Positions 1 through 10,187 are shown, counted from the stretch's first letter. The stretch: 64,000 bases of DNA from Trematomus loennbergii (GCA_012861695.1 JAAOOA010000630.1:164001-228000); one strand, 5' to 3'. The notes: generated by a model not told the origin, from the sequence alone. A program made the numbers and translations.

Positions 1-311
1 TTTGAAAGTCTTCACATGAATGCATTGTAATAAATTGTTCGGCTGCATTAAACATTACACATCTGTCGTAGTTCTTTATTTATCTACAGAGATCGGGCTT
101 TAGAATAGACCGGAAACTCTTCTTTTACCGTTCTGTTTTAATTTCACAATAAAGTTAGTAGTAATATTTTGTTTTTATATTATTGTTTTTTATTAACTAC
201 TGGACTGCTGGGTCATGTTAAGACCATCTTTTCTGTGTTGCTGTGGGTTTTTTCCATCGCTTTTGTGTTAAAATATCAAAACAATAACAAAATATATATA
301 TATTTTTTTTT
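1..311. other. AT-rich spacer, no gene seen
   Basis: AT-rich sequence with T and TA runs near 270-311. I see no open frame, splice-flanked exon or recognisable repeat end here. It lies outside the tandem Ig array. Confidence 0.5.
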
Positions 312-1300
312 TTAAAGGTCCCATGTCATGCTTTTCCGGTTATTACCCGTCCCCTTGTGTGTTATGAAGGTTTTTATGCATGTAAACGGTGTGCAGAGTC
401 AAAACCCTCAAAGTACACCCTGTAGCGAGTAAAACTCTAACACAGAAAATACCTCCCCAAAACGCCTCGTTGGAGATACGTCATTGTCCATTTGATTCTT
501 CCGGGACGGCATGATGTCAAGCCGTACCCGGAACGAAATGGACCAATCCGTGGAGCCGTTACGTTACGTCCGCGGAGCCGTTACGTTAAGCCCCCGCTGA
601 TTGGTCCAAATTGACCAATCCACGGACTTCCTCACACACACACATATGTGTGCAGGGAGCAGCTCAGCTGATTTCTCCTCCCTGGCTGCAGGCTGATAAC
701 AGACAGTTGGGATCGCGGCAAAATTCTCTCTGCAGACCCATTCTCTCTGCAGATCCATTCTCTCTGCAGACCCATTCTCTCTGCAGACCATTCTCTCTGC
801 AGACCCATTCTCTCTGCAGACCCATTCTCTCTGCAGACCCATTCTCTCTGCAGACCCATTCTCTCTACAGACCCATCCTCTCTGCAGACCCATTCTCTCA
901 GCAGACCCATTCTCACAGCGTTTATCAACCTTTTTCTTACTCAATATCAAGACACACTTATTGATTTTACTTCGACTGTGACTTTGTGTGTGCTCAGGAT
1001 GAGTTTGGCTGTGTTTCGCCTTTATCGCTAAACAAGGAAACAACACCAATCAGCGCGATTCACAACGTCCCGACCAATCAGAGCACACTGTGCTCACAGG
1101 GAGGGTGGGGGCTGGAGCTATTGGAGCTACAACGAGCCGTTAAAGGCAGAGAGTGAAATTCAGTGAATACACGTAGTTTACAGAGATGCTGTTTGAGAAA
1201 CCAATGTGAGTTTGGAGAAATGCACAATATAAATCTATTCTAGTATACCTCAACAATGGAATTATGATCAGTGGAAATGGCCATGACATGTCTCCTTTAA
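312..1300. mobile_element. Kolobok-like DNA transposon with TTAA ends (non-autonomous)
   Basis: The element spans 316-1296 and is flanked by TTAA at 312-315 and 1297-1300. Its ends are related inverted repeats: AGGTCCCATGTCATG on the left and, read on the other strand, AGGAGACATGTCATG on the right. TTAA target duplications belong to Kolobok and piggyBac elements; AGG ends and no transposase frame suggest a Kolobok-type non-autonomous copy. A CA-rich stretch (632-648) and a minisatellite lie inside. Short open frames across 560-1050 come from the minisatellite and are not genes. Confidence 0.6.
721..913. repeat. 17-base minisatellite (TTCTCTCTGCAGACCCA), about 11 copies
   Basis: About eleven tandem copies of a 17-base unit, nearly every copy carrying a PstI-type CTGCAG. 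Variants include one 16-base copy and two copies near the right end with changes in the CTGCAG core. It is internal to the TTAA element. Because 17 is not a multiple of three, all frames stay open, which creates artefactual repeat ORFs on both strands. Confidence 0.9.
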
Positions 1301-1426
1301 CACTGTAAACTTGACAGCTTTTTAACCAAACCACCTACTGGTTAAAGCACGTTATTACACGTTTAGAGTAATTGCAATGCAGGAAGATTGTGTTGCTTTT
1401 TAATGACTGTTTAAAATGCCTTTTTC

Positions 1427-1814
1427 TTAAAGGTAGGGTAGGTAATTTCGGAGAAACCAGCTCGAGTGCGCTAGAATTTGAAAATACACAACCGGAGAAA
1501 ATCTGCCACTTCCTCACAGAGCCCCTCCCCAACACACACGAACGCGCACATGACCATGAGGGCACGAGATAAGTTTGTGCACAGATGGAAGGCTGACAGG
1601 CAGGTAGGCCATCCAGTTATTTTAGCCGGGCCGGCTCAGATGATTGGTCGTGCTTTTTACAGTACTACAGCTTCCACAGATTACATTTATTTATGGATTT
1701 TTTGTCAAAGCACTTCAGATATTCATTGCTATCTGGATGTTAAGAGCATTCCATGGAATATAACAACAAGTGTATCTGGAGCCGGTTTCTCAAACTTACC
1801 TACCCCACCTTTAA
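1427..1814. mobile_element. TTAA-flanked MITE, copy 1 (AGGTAGGGTAGG ends)
   Basis: A 380-base element (1431-1810) with near-perfect terminal inverted repeats AGGTAGGGTAGGTAA / TTACCTACCCCACCT and TTAA on both sides. A second copy lies at 4509-4882. It is non-coding and of Kolobok/piggyBac type by target site. Confidence 0.75.
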
Positions 1815-2869
1815 TGTCTTTCATTTTTGTAAAGAACTTTTGAATGTGTTATATTTTATGAAAACATTTAAATATTAAGAGTACATACAAAAGAGGAGGA
1901 AAGTAGAAGGTCAATGATAGAAATATAGAAAAGAAAATATCAACAAGATACTGTAAATGATATCTCGAATAAAACAATTTAGTGCCGGATGGACAAAGAT
2001 ATGAATAGGAGGATGTGCAAAACAGACAAACTAATTAGGCTTTATTTAAACATTAAATAATACTTTAGGTTAAGGACTTCTTTTAAATACATGTAAGCAC
2101 AAAGCTTTGGGGGTATCTATATTAAGCCTGACAAAGTACTTAACGTCTAATATATTGCATGGTTTGTTTTGGGACTTGACAATCAACTTTCCTGCAATGT
2201 TAACTATGTTGAAGCACTTATTTTAACCGATATTATACATATGTATTACACTCTTATAAGATGTATGTAGATAGAATAAGAAATGTGCAGAATATGACAG
2301 TTTAATGGTGGAGGTACACAGATATTGATAGATGTCTTGTAATGCACTGTTGAGGAACCTGTGACCCAAGTTTGTCATCATTGCATAACTACACTGTAGT
2401 TGTGTATAATATGATATTTCAATAAACCTTAGAAAATCTTGAAATCTTGAAAGGGATGTGCAAAATAGCCATTATATACAGTTTTTAATTAACTATTAGA
2501 GAATAACGAGTAATGAATATGCTTTATAGGGATCTGCAGATAAATATTTAGTCTTCTCAAGCACCAACTATCAATATCTCGCCTGATTGTTTGCACTTGA
2601 CAATCACCTTCACTGAATTTTACTCAGGTGTAACTAAAGTCTGATTTAAGGGTTGTTTATATTTCACATCATTAATCCAAATCTGTAAAGTAACTAAAAT
2701 AAAGGTAGTGGAGTAAAAATACCAGGTTAACCTTAAAGAAGGGGAAATACAAAAGCATTGTGCACAATTTAAACCAATCAATGTTGTGTAATTAACAAGG
2801 ATAATCTGGTGTTGTTGAGTTGATGAGTAGTGCAGATATCACTGTAACATCAATTGACAGTAAAGAGAA
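1815..2869. other. AT-rich spacer left of the array
   Basis: AT-rich DNA with no coding exon that I can support. AATAAA near 2418 is followed by a TCTTGAAA repeat, which may be the worn tail of an old insertion. It shows no similarity to the Ig/dhrs13 unit. Confidence 0.4.
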
Positions 2870-3117
2870 TACTTACTTCCGGGTGTAAATCCTCCGTTAT
2901 CCAATGGGAATGGACGCTCACATTGCCTTTAATGCCGCCGACATGGACCGATGCGGTGCTTCCCTGAGCGTCAAATACCGCCGCCGATGGGAATACATTG
3001 CAATCAGTTGAAAGCTCTTTGCGTCCGTTTATGAAGCTGAAGGAGACTCGGCGCGTCACAACTGGCCCATGGACCCTGACCAAGCATCGCTCCTGGACGT
3101 TCAGGAGTGAGACTGTG
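2870..3117. other. Foreign segment at the left break of the Ig array
   Basis: GC-richer sequence that replaces the 3' two thirds of V exon b of unit I. A minus-strand frame is open through most of it and is followed by CCGGAAGTAAGT, which resembles a splice donor. It is unlike any Ig domain and I do not recognise it; it may be a transposon fragment. The join to array sequence falls near 3115-3118. Confidence 0.4.
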
Positions 3118-3182
3118 TTGGCAGGGCAGCTGGACAGACCTCACCCCCTCATACACGCTAACGCTTGAGTTATGTTGAGGAA
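3118..3182 (-). pseudogene. Unit I V-b exon, 5' fragment
   Basis: Acceptor TCCTCCCAG precedes 3182. The first 20 or so residues, with SVYEGVRSVQLPCQ, match V-b of the other units; homology then stops. This marks the left edge of the amplified segment. Confidence 0.7.
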
Positions 3183-3524
3183 CTGGGAGGACACACAAAA
3201 TGATGTCTCAAATATTGATGTATATATTATTAAAATAACTTCTTTGTCAAAAACATATAACTATTAAATACAAATACCTACACATATATGCATAGACATG
3301 TTTACGAACTTAAAAGGATATACATGGCGTTCAGAGCATTGGTGTAGAAGCAAACAATTAATATAAAGGCCAACGGGCAGCATGTGTGACAGGCTGGAGG
3401 CTGTCGGAGGGGCTGGGGTGAAAACAATTAAAGGACACCAGCTGCATGTGGTAGGGCACCAAGCTTTCTAGCATGTAGGACAGCCTGAGTTCCACTGCAT
3501 TAATGCCACGTTAGAGAGAATTGT

Positions 3525-3825
3525 ATCATGTTTTCCACACTAAATGTTTCCCTACAGGGCACTTTATTATGTTTTCCACTGGAAGGCACTTTATACCATT
3601 TTCTCTACCAATAGGGCACCGTAGATGACCCTTTATTGGGTTTTCTCCTGGATGGGTACCCTACATGGTACTGGTTTTCTCACTAATAGGGAATCCTAGA
3701 GGACACTTCATTATGTTTTCTTCACTATTAGGCGTTAGGGGGAGCTTTATCATGTTTTCTTCGCTGAAAGGACACCCTAGAAAGCACAATATAATGTTTT
3801 CTCCACTTACCCCCAACCTGCATGT
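3525..3825. repeat. Degenerate ~40-base intronic tandem repeat (unit I)
   Basis: About eight imperfect repeats of roughly 40 bases with the core ATGTTTTCTCCACT...TAGGGCACCCTAGA...CACTTTAT, lying in the intron between V-b and V-a. The same array recurs in units II, III and V and is absent from unit IV, where V-a and V-b have fused. Confidence 0.75.
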
Positions 3826-3853
3826 TTAATGGGGGGGTAGGGATGTTGCTCAC

Positions 3854-4212
3854 CTTTGACCTGCAGTTCCACTTCGTATCGGGGAATAATTCCTCTCCTT
3901 TCTGATCCTTTGGCAGATGTAGACGCCACTGTCAGAGAGTTGGGTTCTTTCAGAGTGAGGCTGAGGTCTCCAGTTTCCAGAGCATCAGCTGACATTGATG
4001 TTCGGCCTGTAATGCTGGTTTTGAAACTGTCTGAAACAGAACCCGAAAAAAAAAAAACTCTATCTGCCATCGATGCTGGTGGACGGTTGAGGGATTGGAA
4101 CCGTATCGCTTCCACACCACTGTTGTGTCCTCAGGTAAACTGGATGACTTGCAGGGCAGCTGGACAGACTCCACCGCGTCATACACGCTAACAGTTGAAA
4201 ATTGCTGGGAAA
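3854..4212 (-). pseudogene. Unit I V-a exon (frameshifted Ig V domain)
   Basis: Acceptor TCTTTCAAG and donor GGTGAGC bound a phase-1 exon. It begins V-S-Q-Q, has the B-strand SVQLPC and the WKR core, then breaks at an A/T run near 4045-4060 and again near 3930. DLSLTLKEP and the ending YEVELQVKG are readable in other frames. The length of 359 is not a multiple of three. Confidence 0.75.
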
Positions 4213-4504
4213 CTTGAAAGACACACAAAAGGATTCTTAAATTATAAATGTATGTATTTTATTTGCTTGTTTGTTTACACACACAAAAAATGTATGTATA
4301 ATGAAGTTTATAATATATTTACAAAGACATTTATATAAAGAGAAACCTTTTATCGACAAATACTCAGAAACACTTGCATTTAAGAATTGACCAAAGCTAA
4401 GTGATCTAAATCAACTCAAATAAGAATATTTTACAACTTGCTCCCAAAAAAAGGGACCACGGTACCAAATGATGGTGGCGGTAGAACTAATCAGATTATT
4501 TTAC

Positions 4505-4886
4505 TTAAAGGTAGGGTAGGTAAGTAGAGAAACCAGCTCGAGTGCGCTAGAATTTGAAAATACACAACCGGAGAAAATCTGCCACTTCCTCACAGAGCCC
4601 CTCCTCCAACACACACGAACGCGCACATGACCAATGAGGGCACCAGATAAGTTGTGCACAGATGGAAGGCTGACAGGCAGGTAGGCCATCCAGTTATTTT
4701 AGCCGGGCCGGCTCAGATGATTGGTCGTGCTTTTTACAGTACTACGGCTTCACAGATGATTTTTTATGGATTTTTGTCAAAGCACTTCAGATATTCATTG
4801 CTATCTGGATGTTAAGAGCATTCCATGGAATATAACAAAAAGTGTATCTCGAGCCGGTTTCTCAAACTTACCTACCCTACCTTTAA
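4505..4886. mobile_element. TTAA-flanked MITE, copy 2
   Basis: A 374-base relative of the element at 1431-1810, same ends, inserted in the intron between the signal exon and V-a of unit I. Other units keep the empty site TTACTTAAGTAAAAG, which confirms TTAA duplication. Confidence 0.85.
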
Positions 4887-5230
4887 GTAAAAGTATAAAA
4901 TAAAACTTTGTAGAAATTCTCTGTTACAGGTAAAGTAAGCATTCAAAATGATATAAGAAAAGTATTACCAAATGCATTTTACATATTCAATTGAAGTGGT
5001 CATATGAAACAGGAGATTAGATCTTTGTCTGCTTCTATTTCTATTTATATTATTGTTTCTATGCAGTGACGCTCACAAACAAAAACTACATTTCAATTGT
5101 AATAAATTGATTTTAGCATCCTTGAAATGTGTTCATTTTAAATCAAGACTTTGGTTTCAGCTGCTGATTTACGAGGCTACATGAAACTAAAGCTGGAGAC
5201 ATGAGAGTAGAAAGAAGAAGGTAATCATAC

Positions 5231-5273
5231 CGTGTACGAGGGTCAGAAACCCCACGAACGCCTTCATCTTCAT
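5231..5273 (-). CDS. Unit I signal-peptide exon ([15 protein letters not shown])
   Basis: ATG at 5273 opens a 43-base exon coding a short signal peptide with basic N-terminus and hydrophobic core, ending CACG|GTATGA (phase 1, the usual first-exon phase of Ig genes). It recurs almost unchanged in units II-V. Confidence 0.75.
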
Positions 5274-5309
5274 GACGAAATGACCTAAATCTGATTCTCT
5301 CCGTCTCTT

Positions 5310-5317
5310 CTTATAAA
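5310..5317 (-). promoter_or_regulatory. TATA-like box of unit I
   Basis: TTTATAAG on the minus strand, about 38 bases upstream of the signal-exon ATG, so the 5' leader would be short. The same box is kept in units II-V, whereas sequence further upstream differs in units III and V. Confidence 0.45.
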
Positions 5318-5319
5318 CT

Positions 5320-5890
5320 GATCACAAAGTAAGCGTACTTTAGTTTACTGGAAGTGCCTCGCGGTTGACTGTCGCAGGAATGTGACGAATCAGGTTAAGG
5401 AAGACAAGTTTAATTGTATAACACCTGAGCAACTACGACAGAGAAAGTAAAAAGGAGTGCCTATTGTTGCTCGTCTTAACCTCTCCCCATTTCCAGTCTG
5501 CCTCATCACTATGGTTACGGTTAGGGTTGTCAACTTGCAGACTAGCAAAGAGATAGTAGATACAAATGATCTAAAAATAAATCAAACAGATTGAACAGAA
5601 TAACCAGTCTAACTTATCTGGGGACCCTTTGAAGGGGCTCGACTGACTAAACTCTATATAAAGTATTGAAAACGACTTCACCTGGAGCAGCTACAAAAGT
5701 AGAAATCTGCTCTGATGCTTCAGTATCAACAATGTGTTAATGTAGCATAGAATCAGATATCAGTCACATTTCACTGTTCTATGAGTACAGCATGAAGCTG
5801 AGGATACTTCTGTACTTTTACTACAAGAAGATGAGAATACTTTTACTTACATTGATGTTCAAATGTTCCATTGTATAATGTTGAAGTTGG
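5320..5890. other. Conserved upstream spacer of the Ig gene
   Basis: Unit-conserved DNA between the Ig promoter and the next conserved block, with no exon seen. Units III and V have it replaced by transposon sequence; units II and IV keep it. Confidence 0.5.
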
Positions 5891-5924
5891 TTTATGGTTT
5901 CGAAGCATTTGTTGCAGTCATAAA

Positions 5925-5940
5925 TGGCGACATCTGCTGG
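5925..5940 (-). promoter_or_regulatory. CTCF-like motif (unit I)
   Basis: The minus strand reads CCAGCAGATGTCGCCA, one mismatch from the CTCF core CCASYAGRKGGCRS. The motif is kept in units I-V (14549, 26024, 35480, 54143). It lies in a 250-base block open on both strands in several units; I see no protein family in either frame. Confidence 0.35.
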
Positions 5941-6357
5941 GCAGCTCCTTGTGGTACATTTACAAACCCAAAGAAAAAGAGAAGTCCTAAAGGTGTTTTC
6001 TGAATCCTCAAAGATTCAAAGATATCCAGATTCACATCTTTGTTTCCAAACCAAAACAAGGAAGGCAACTGGTTGGCTACCTGGACAGCAAAGAAGTTTA
6101 CTGTGTCTCCTTTAGGAAATCTGTCACACTGCTTAAAATATATCAAACATATTTGTTAAAAAATCTGAAAAGCTTCCCAGTATACAAAGTAATACAAATG
6201 ATCTTAAGCCTTTTCAGTTGCAGCACTTAATGGATGAAGGCATTCATATTAATTTAATTATAATCCAATAATAATTTAATCAATTACTCTCACTTGTAAT
6301 ATTATAATATATGTAGTATTTCTAGTTTTTTTAACATATACTTCTTCCTTTTGATTC

Positions 6358-6489
6358 AGGAGGACTCCTGGTGGCTGCAGAGCTTCAGTGTCTTCAGTGA
6401 GTCTTTTCAGCGCTCCGTTAGAATAAAGACAGCTGATCCTCACACAGTCACACCTCCAGATACTGCAGAGCTTGAATTAATGAACTGTA
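6358..6489 (+). other. Possible unassigned terminal exon beginning EDSWWLQSF
   Basis: A polypyrimidine tract and ATTCAG precede a 44-codon frame that starts EDSWWLQSFSVF and ends at TAA. It is kept in other units, but unit IV has a 2-base loss in it. No family recognised; the conservation may only reflect recent duplication. Confidence 0.2.
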
Positions 6490-6897
6490 TGTAATCATTC
6501 GAAACAAACCTATCTAGAATGACTTTGATGTGACATGGACAGGCGGTAACTATTTGACTTGTTTACGATGACTTTAAGAGAAGTCTATGTTCTTTATTGT
6601 ATACTATTTTACACGTTTTGGCTTTTTAAAAGATGGAAAAATATTTATAGACTAGCTGACTCATATTCGAATGAAAGGAGATAAAGATGACATACGTGGC
6701 ACTAGACCATTATGTAGGGAGTTTAAATAAAAATAAAAATGTCTCTGTATAAAACCCCCTCTTTAGTTCATAGCTAGTGAAGCATTTCTCATGTGAATGG
6801 GGTTGTGCTGGTTACATTTTGTTGAACATCAAAACCTCAGTATTCCTAAAATAGCTTGGGCGTGGTTACAGGTACAACCCACCACACCTGTGATGAC

Positions 6898-7044
6898 GGG
6901 TGTGTTTAGTGTGAAGTTGTAGTCTTGTCTTACCTCATGCTTGCATTGACCCAGGTGTCTCTCCTCCTGCAGGTGTGTTAGTGTGAAGTTGTAGTCTTGT
7001 CTTACCTCATGCTTGCATTGACCCAGGTGTCTCTCCTCCTGCAG
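6898..7044 (+). repeat. Duplicated ~72-base splice-acceptor segment before the dhrs13 exon
   Basis: The stretch from GTGTGTTAGTGTGAAG to CTCCTCCTGCAG occurs twice in tandem in units I and III (26869-27011) and once in units II and V. Each copy ends in an acceptor, so the unit I exon has two candidate 3' splice sites. Confidence 0.7.
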
Positions 7045-7301
7045 GTGTGGTTCGCACCGGGCTGTCCCGTCACTGCAGTCTGTGGCAGAAGGTGTTCATC
7101 GAGCCCATCGCCCGGCTTCTGTTCCTGGACCCGGAGGCCGGCGCTCAGACCACACTGCACTGCTGCCTCCAGGAGGGCATCGAACCTCTGAGCGGGCGCT
7201 ACTTTACCTGCTGCGCCATGCAGGAATCGTGCCCGAAAGCCCGACGCGCCGTGGCCCAGAAACTGTGGGAGGTCAGCGAGAGGCTCTGTGGAATCTCTTA
7301 A
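7045..7301 (+). CDS. dhrs13: dhrs13-like terminal exon, unit I (orphan)
   Basis: Last coding exon of a short-chain dehydrogenase/reductase closest to DHRS13. After CTCCTGCAG it encodes VVRTGL..., then GAQTTLHCCLQEGIEPLSG and RYF, and ends ERLCGIS before TAA; the GAQT..LQEGIEPLSGRYF block is characteristic of the DHRS13 C-terminus. A 3-base in-frame loss near 7231 distinguishes this copy. The catalytic YxxxK and NAD-binding regions lie in upstream exons, none of which is in this window, so on its own it cannot make an enzyme. It converges on the 3' end of the unit II Ig gene. Confidence 0.75.
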
Positions 7302-8394
7302 AACACTTATCTTCTGCTGTAAATGGATTGTTAAGTCCAGGAGGGATCAAAGTTAAAAAACTCTTCACTCTGTCTTTGTTTTCCCGCCCTTTTTGTTTTC
7401 TTCCCGCCTTTTTGTGATTTTTTCCCCGCCCAGTCTTTTGTTTGTTATTAGTTCTGTGTGTACATACGCCTCTCTTTCCCAGAGTTTTTCTGGGCGTTGA
7501 TGTTTACCGTGGTTCTACTCATCAATGTTTCATCGATGTTTCTCTCTACCATGTTTCCTTTCGGCTGTTTCTTCCTCTGGACTCGCTGCCTGTTTTCCTC
7601 GTGCCATCCCATTTTGTGTCTACTTTAGTTGTGCTGTTTATCTTTTGTTTAGTATTACCTTGCCTGCTCTCTTAGTTTCTTGTTAACCTGCGTTTTGTCT
7701 TAGCTCTCCTTTTTCTTATTTAAAAAAACAAAAAAAAACGTTTACTCTGTTATTCAAGTATTTTCTGTAAGACTTAGTAACATTGCCTGTACCCATGTCA
7801 TGATATACATTGGTTCAAAGTTTTGCTGTAGCATCTTTTATTTACAGTATTCTTCCCCTCTGGGAACACGTGTTGTTATTTATTGTCTGTTTATTGCACT
7901 CAGTAAATTGAACACGATCTGACTGTTATTTTCTGCTGGTTCACTTTAATATAAATTATAAAAGGGAACTCATGAGTCTGTAGTACAGAACGTTACCTTT
8001 ATAGGGACCTTACTGCACTTTAAGACATGTTTTATCTACTGTGGTATTCATCTATTATACTGTAATATATTTCACAGGGTAAAAAGAGTCTTTACATTTT
8101 TGGCTTGGAACCTATTTTGTTTATCATTCATTCATTTATGTTCTTATTAATATGCTTTAATAAGGTTTGAAATCCTGGACTTAAAAATATTAAAAAATAA
8201 ACAAGTGACAAGAAGTTTTTGGCAGAAATTGCTTGTAAAAAAAAGACTAATTCAGTTCTGAATAATACAAAGAGTTACAGTACAGAAAGAGATCCAACGT
8301 GTTTTAATGAATCTTAGTGCCTCAGGTTTTATCAGGAAAGTGTTCAAGTTAAACAAAATATCCCCCGTGACTGTAGACAATTATATTATCAGAT
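7302..8394 (+). other. dhrs13-like 3' flank / convergent intergenic region (unit I-II)
   Basis: Conserved in every unit: a T-rich stretch with CCCGCC runs, then AT-rich sequence with a plus-strand AATAAA at 8196-8201 that could end a dhrs13 transcript. ORFs at 7442-7675 are T-rich and not supported as genes. Units III, IV/V and V/VI carry insertions at different places in this flank. Confidence 0.5.
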
Positions 8395-8416
8395 TATTTA
8401 TTTATTTATTTATTGA
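8395..8416 (-). terminator. Poly(A) signal cluster of the unit II Ig gene
   Basis: Overlapping AATAAA on the minus strand (TTTATT repeats), about 290 bases after the stop codon. Equivalent signals lie at 17994-18010, 31485-31495, 46677-46694 and 58579-58596. Confidence 0.6.
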
Positions 8417-8687
8417 TAATGTAAAGGTGATCATGTGAGCAGAGAGCATGTGCTACAGCCAGAAACATACATTATTACAACAATTATGAAATCACAAAAA
8501 CATTTTGAACATTAACGTCTGATCTTTTTACACCACATAGTACCTGCAGGCAGAGAGAGAAGGAAGGAGAGACTTGAATTCAATACTGAAGTGTTAACAT
8601 CAGTGAAACAAATTAAACAGTGAACATATCACTGGTTCAGAGAAGCTGCTTGTTCACCCATCTGGTTCGTCTTCGGTCCTTTCTTCT

Positions 8688-8701
8688 TTAAAACCCTTTC
8701 C
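8688..8701 (-). CDS. Unit II terminal exon, coding part (ends GKGF, stop)
   Basis: Acceptor CTCTTTGCAG at 8702 continues phase 1 from V-e and gives K-G-F then TAA. No membrane segment follows. A second frame in this exon is open further ([11 protein letters not shown]) but is not the one set by the splice phase. Confidence 0.5.
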
Positions 8702-8831
8702 CTGCAAAGAGGACAAATGCATCAGTTAGCCAAAACCCAAAGTCTTGCTCTAAACAACAAATGGAATATGTAAGATCACTGACATCATCCTCCTGTTAAA
8801 GAGACCTCTGATCTTTATCTACAGTACTGAC

Positions 8832-9170
8832 CTTTGAGCTTGAGCCTCACTATTCTCTCCCATATGACATCTCCGTCCCTTTTGACGACGCATAAGTATC
8901 CACCGCTGTCTCCATGACTGGGGTTAATCAGGGTCAGACTGAGATCTCCAGCTTGCAGGGGGTTTTCCCTCATCTTTGTGCGGCCTCTGTAAGAGTCGTC
9001 CTGCTCCTCAGACGTGTCTTGGCCATTCTGATACACATGAATTGATAAAAAGAATTGTAGATTGTAATAGCTCCATGTCACGTTTGCATCAGCAGGCAGG
9101 TAAGCTTTGATGAGCCAAGGCAGCTTGACAGACTTCACTGGCAAATCCACCTCAACGTCTGCATAGGACG
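8832..9170 (-). CDS. Unit II V-e exon (intact Ig V domain, Cys to Trp)
   Basis: A 339-base phase 1-1 exon with acceptor TTCTTTTAG and donor GGTCAGTAC. It reads ASYADVEVDLPVKSVKLPW, then [32 protein letters not shown] and LKLKG. The B-strand cysteine is replaced by Trp (KLPW) while the F-strand cysteine stays, so the standard disulfide is impossible. In units III-VI its 3' half survives as the second half of a fused V-d exon. Confidence 0.75.
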
Positions 9171-9282
9171 CTAAAAGAACAAACAACAATGTGAAGTACA
9201 CAGTAGACAAACAGCAGTAGCAGTGACAGTTATTGAGGAGAGTTGCCACTTCTGACTTCTAAACTTCATTGACAGTACTGAC

Positions 9283-9616
9283 TCATGATAAAGCGCTGCA
9301 CTACTTTCCGTGCCAGGAGTTCTCCATCCCTGTGGACGGTGCAGGTGTAGATCCCTCTGTCAGTGTAGCCAGAGTTATGGAGAGTTAAACTTAGGTCTTT
9401 GGATTGCAGCGGTTCGTCATTCATCTTTGTGTGACCATGGAAATATTCATCTTGTGTTTCCAGCTGGTCTTGGCCGTTCTGAAACACATGGACCACCATG
9501 TTTTCGGATTTAGAAAATCTCCACTCCACCGTTGCATCTGCAGGCAGCCGAGCTCTGGTTTTGAAGGGCAGTGTGACACATTTAGCCCAATCCCCGACCT
9601 CACCACCTCCGGGGGA
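9283..9616 (-). pseudogene. Unit II V-d exon (frameshifted)
   Basis: Acceptor CCCTTTTAG and donor AGTCAG. One-base losses near the 5' end (within 9590-9612) put a stop after five codons. The rest reads LPADATVEWRFSKSENMVVHVFQNG, DLSLTLHNSGYTDRGIYTC and RKVVQRFIM. Its middle and end differ from V-d of other units because those are V-d/V-e fusions. Confidence 0.7.
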
Positions 9617-10187
9617 CTAAAAGGGAAAACAGACCTCAATTTAGAAACAGCAGCATTGGTGATACCATCTGATTTCATATCATTTCAGTCCATTAAATGG
9701 ATAAATGGCTAATGGCTATGAGTGGTTATTAATGTCCTAGATAAGGGTGAGAATGGGCCGTTACAGAATGTGTTGTAGTGTATGTATGCAAGTAGGAATG
9801 TCTATTTAAAATGTAACCATGATAATCAACCTAATTCTTGACGCCTAGTTTTGGTGATAGATCTTAAACTGAAACCAAACAGAATTAAAACTCTTTGGGA
9901 GTCGAGGTGTATTATGGGGCGGTGCGGGGTGGAGGATAGAGTCTAGCAAATGCAGCAGCAGTCAATATTTATCAGCTTTTTCTCATCCTTAATGAATAAA
10001 CTACATGCGAAAGATAACTGTGTTTACAAAGAGAAGCTCTTCACTGAGGCAGAGGAGTATTACAGGTCAGTCAACAGGTTGCGATCAGTAATATCCTTTA
10101 AAGATGGCCACTTGCTGTTGATGACGTTACATTCTCTATAACATGCTAGCAGCTGCAGTTACACTGTCTGGTATCTGAAATACTGAC
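9617..10187. other. Conserved V-d to V-c intron
   Basis: Intronic DNA kept in all units. Units V and VI carry a hAT insertion in it, and units IV-VI share a separate short insertion. Confidence 0.6.

Larger units (their letters stand above)
3118..5273 (-). pseudogene. Unit I Ig-superfamily gene remnant (signal peptide, V-a, partial V-b)
   Basis: Left-most copy of the tandem V-domain gene. From 5' to 3' on the minus strand it holds a signal exon (5231-5273), V-a (3854-4212) and the first part of V-b (to 3182). The TM exon, V-c, V-d and the end are missing because the array stops near 3118. V-a is frameshifted, so no long product is possible. The family looks like teleost cell-surface Ig receptors (B7/butyrophilin-like or NITR-like in general style), but I cannot assign an orthologue. 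Confidence 0.7.

Noticed and set aside
564..1049. Minus-strand repeat protein rich in ENGSAERMGLQR
   Set aside because: Translation of the 17-base minisatellite inside a TTAA element.
5892..6146. Overlapping conserved ORFs (MATSAGQLL... and its minus-strand counterpart)
   Set aside because: Both strands are equally open and equally conserved across recent duplicates, with no splice context or known family.
7442..7675. Plus-strand ORF after the dhrs13 stop, repeated in most units
   Set aside because: T-rich 3' flank with varying frames between units, interrupted in units II and III by insertions without any sign of coding constraint.
8640..8701. Longer cytoplasmic tail [18 protein letters not shown]
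   Set aside because: Open only in a frame that does not match the phase-1 junction from V-d/V-e in units II, III, V and VI.
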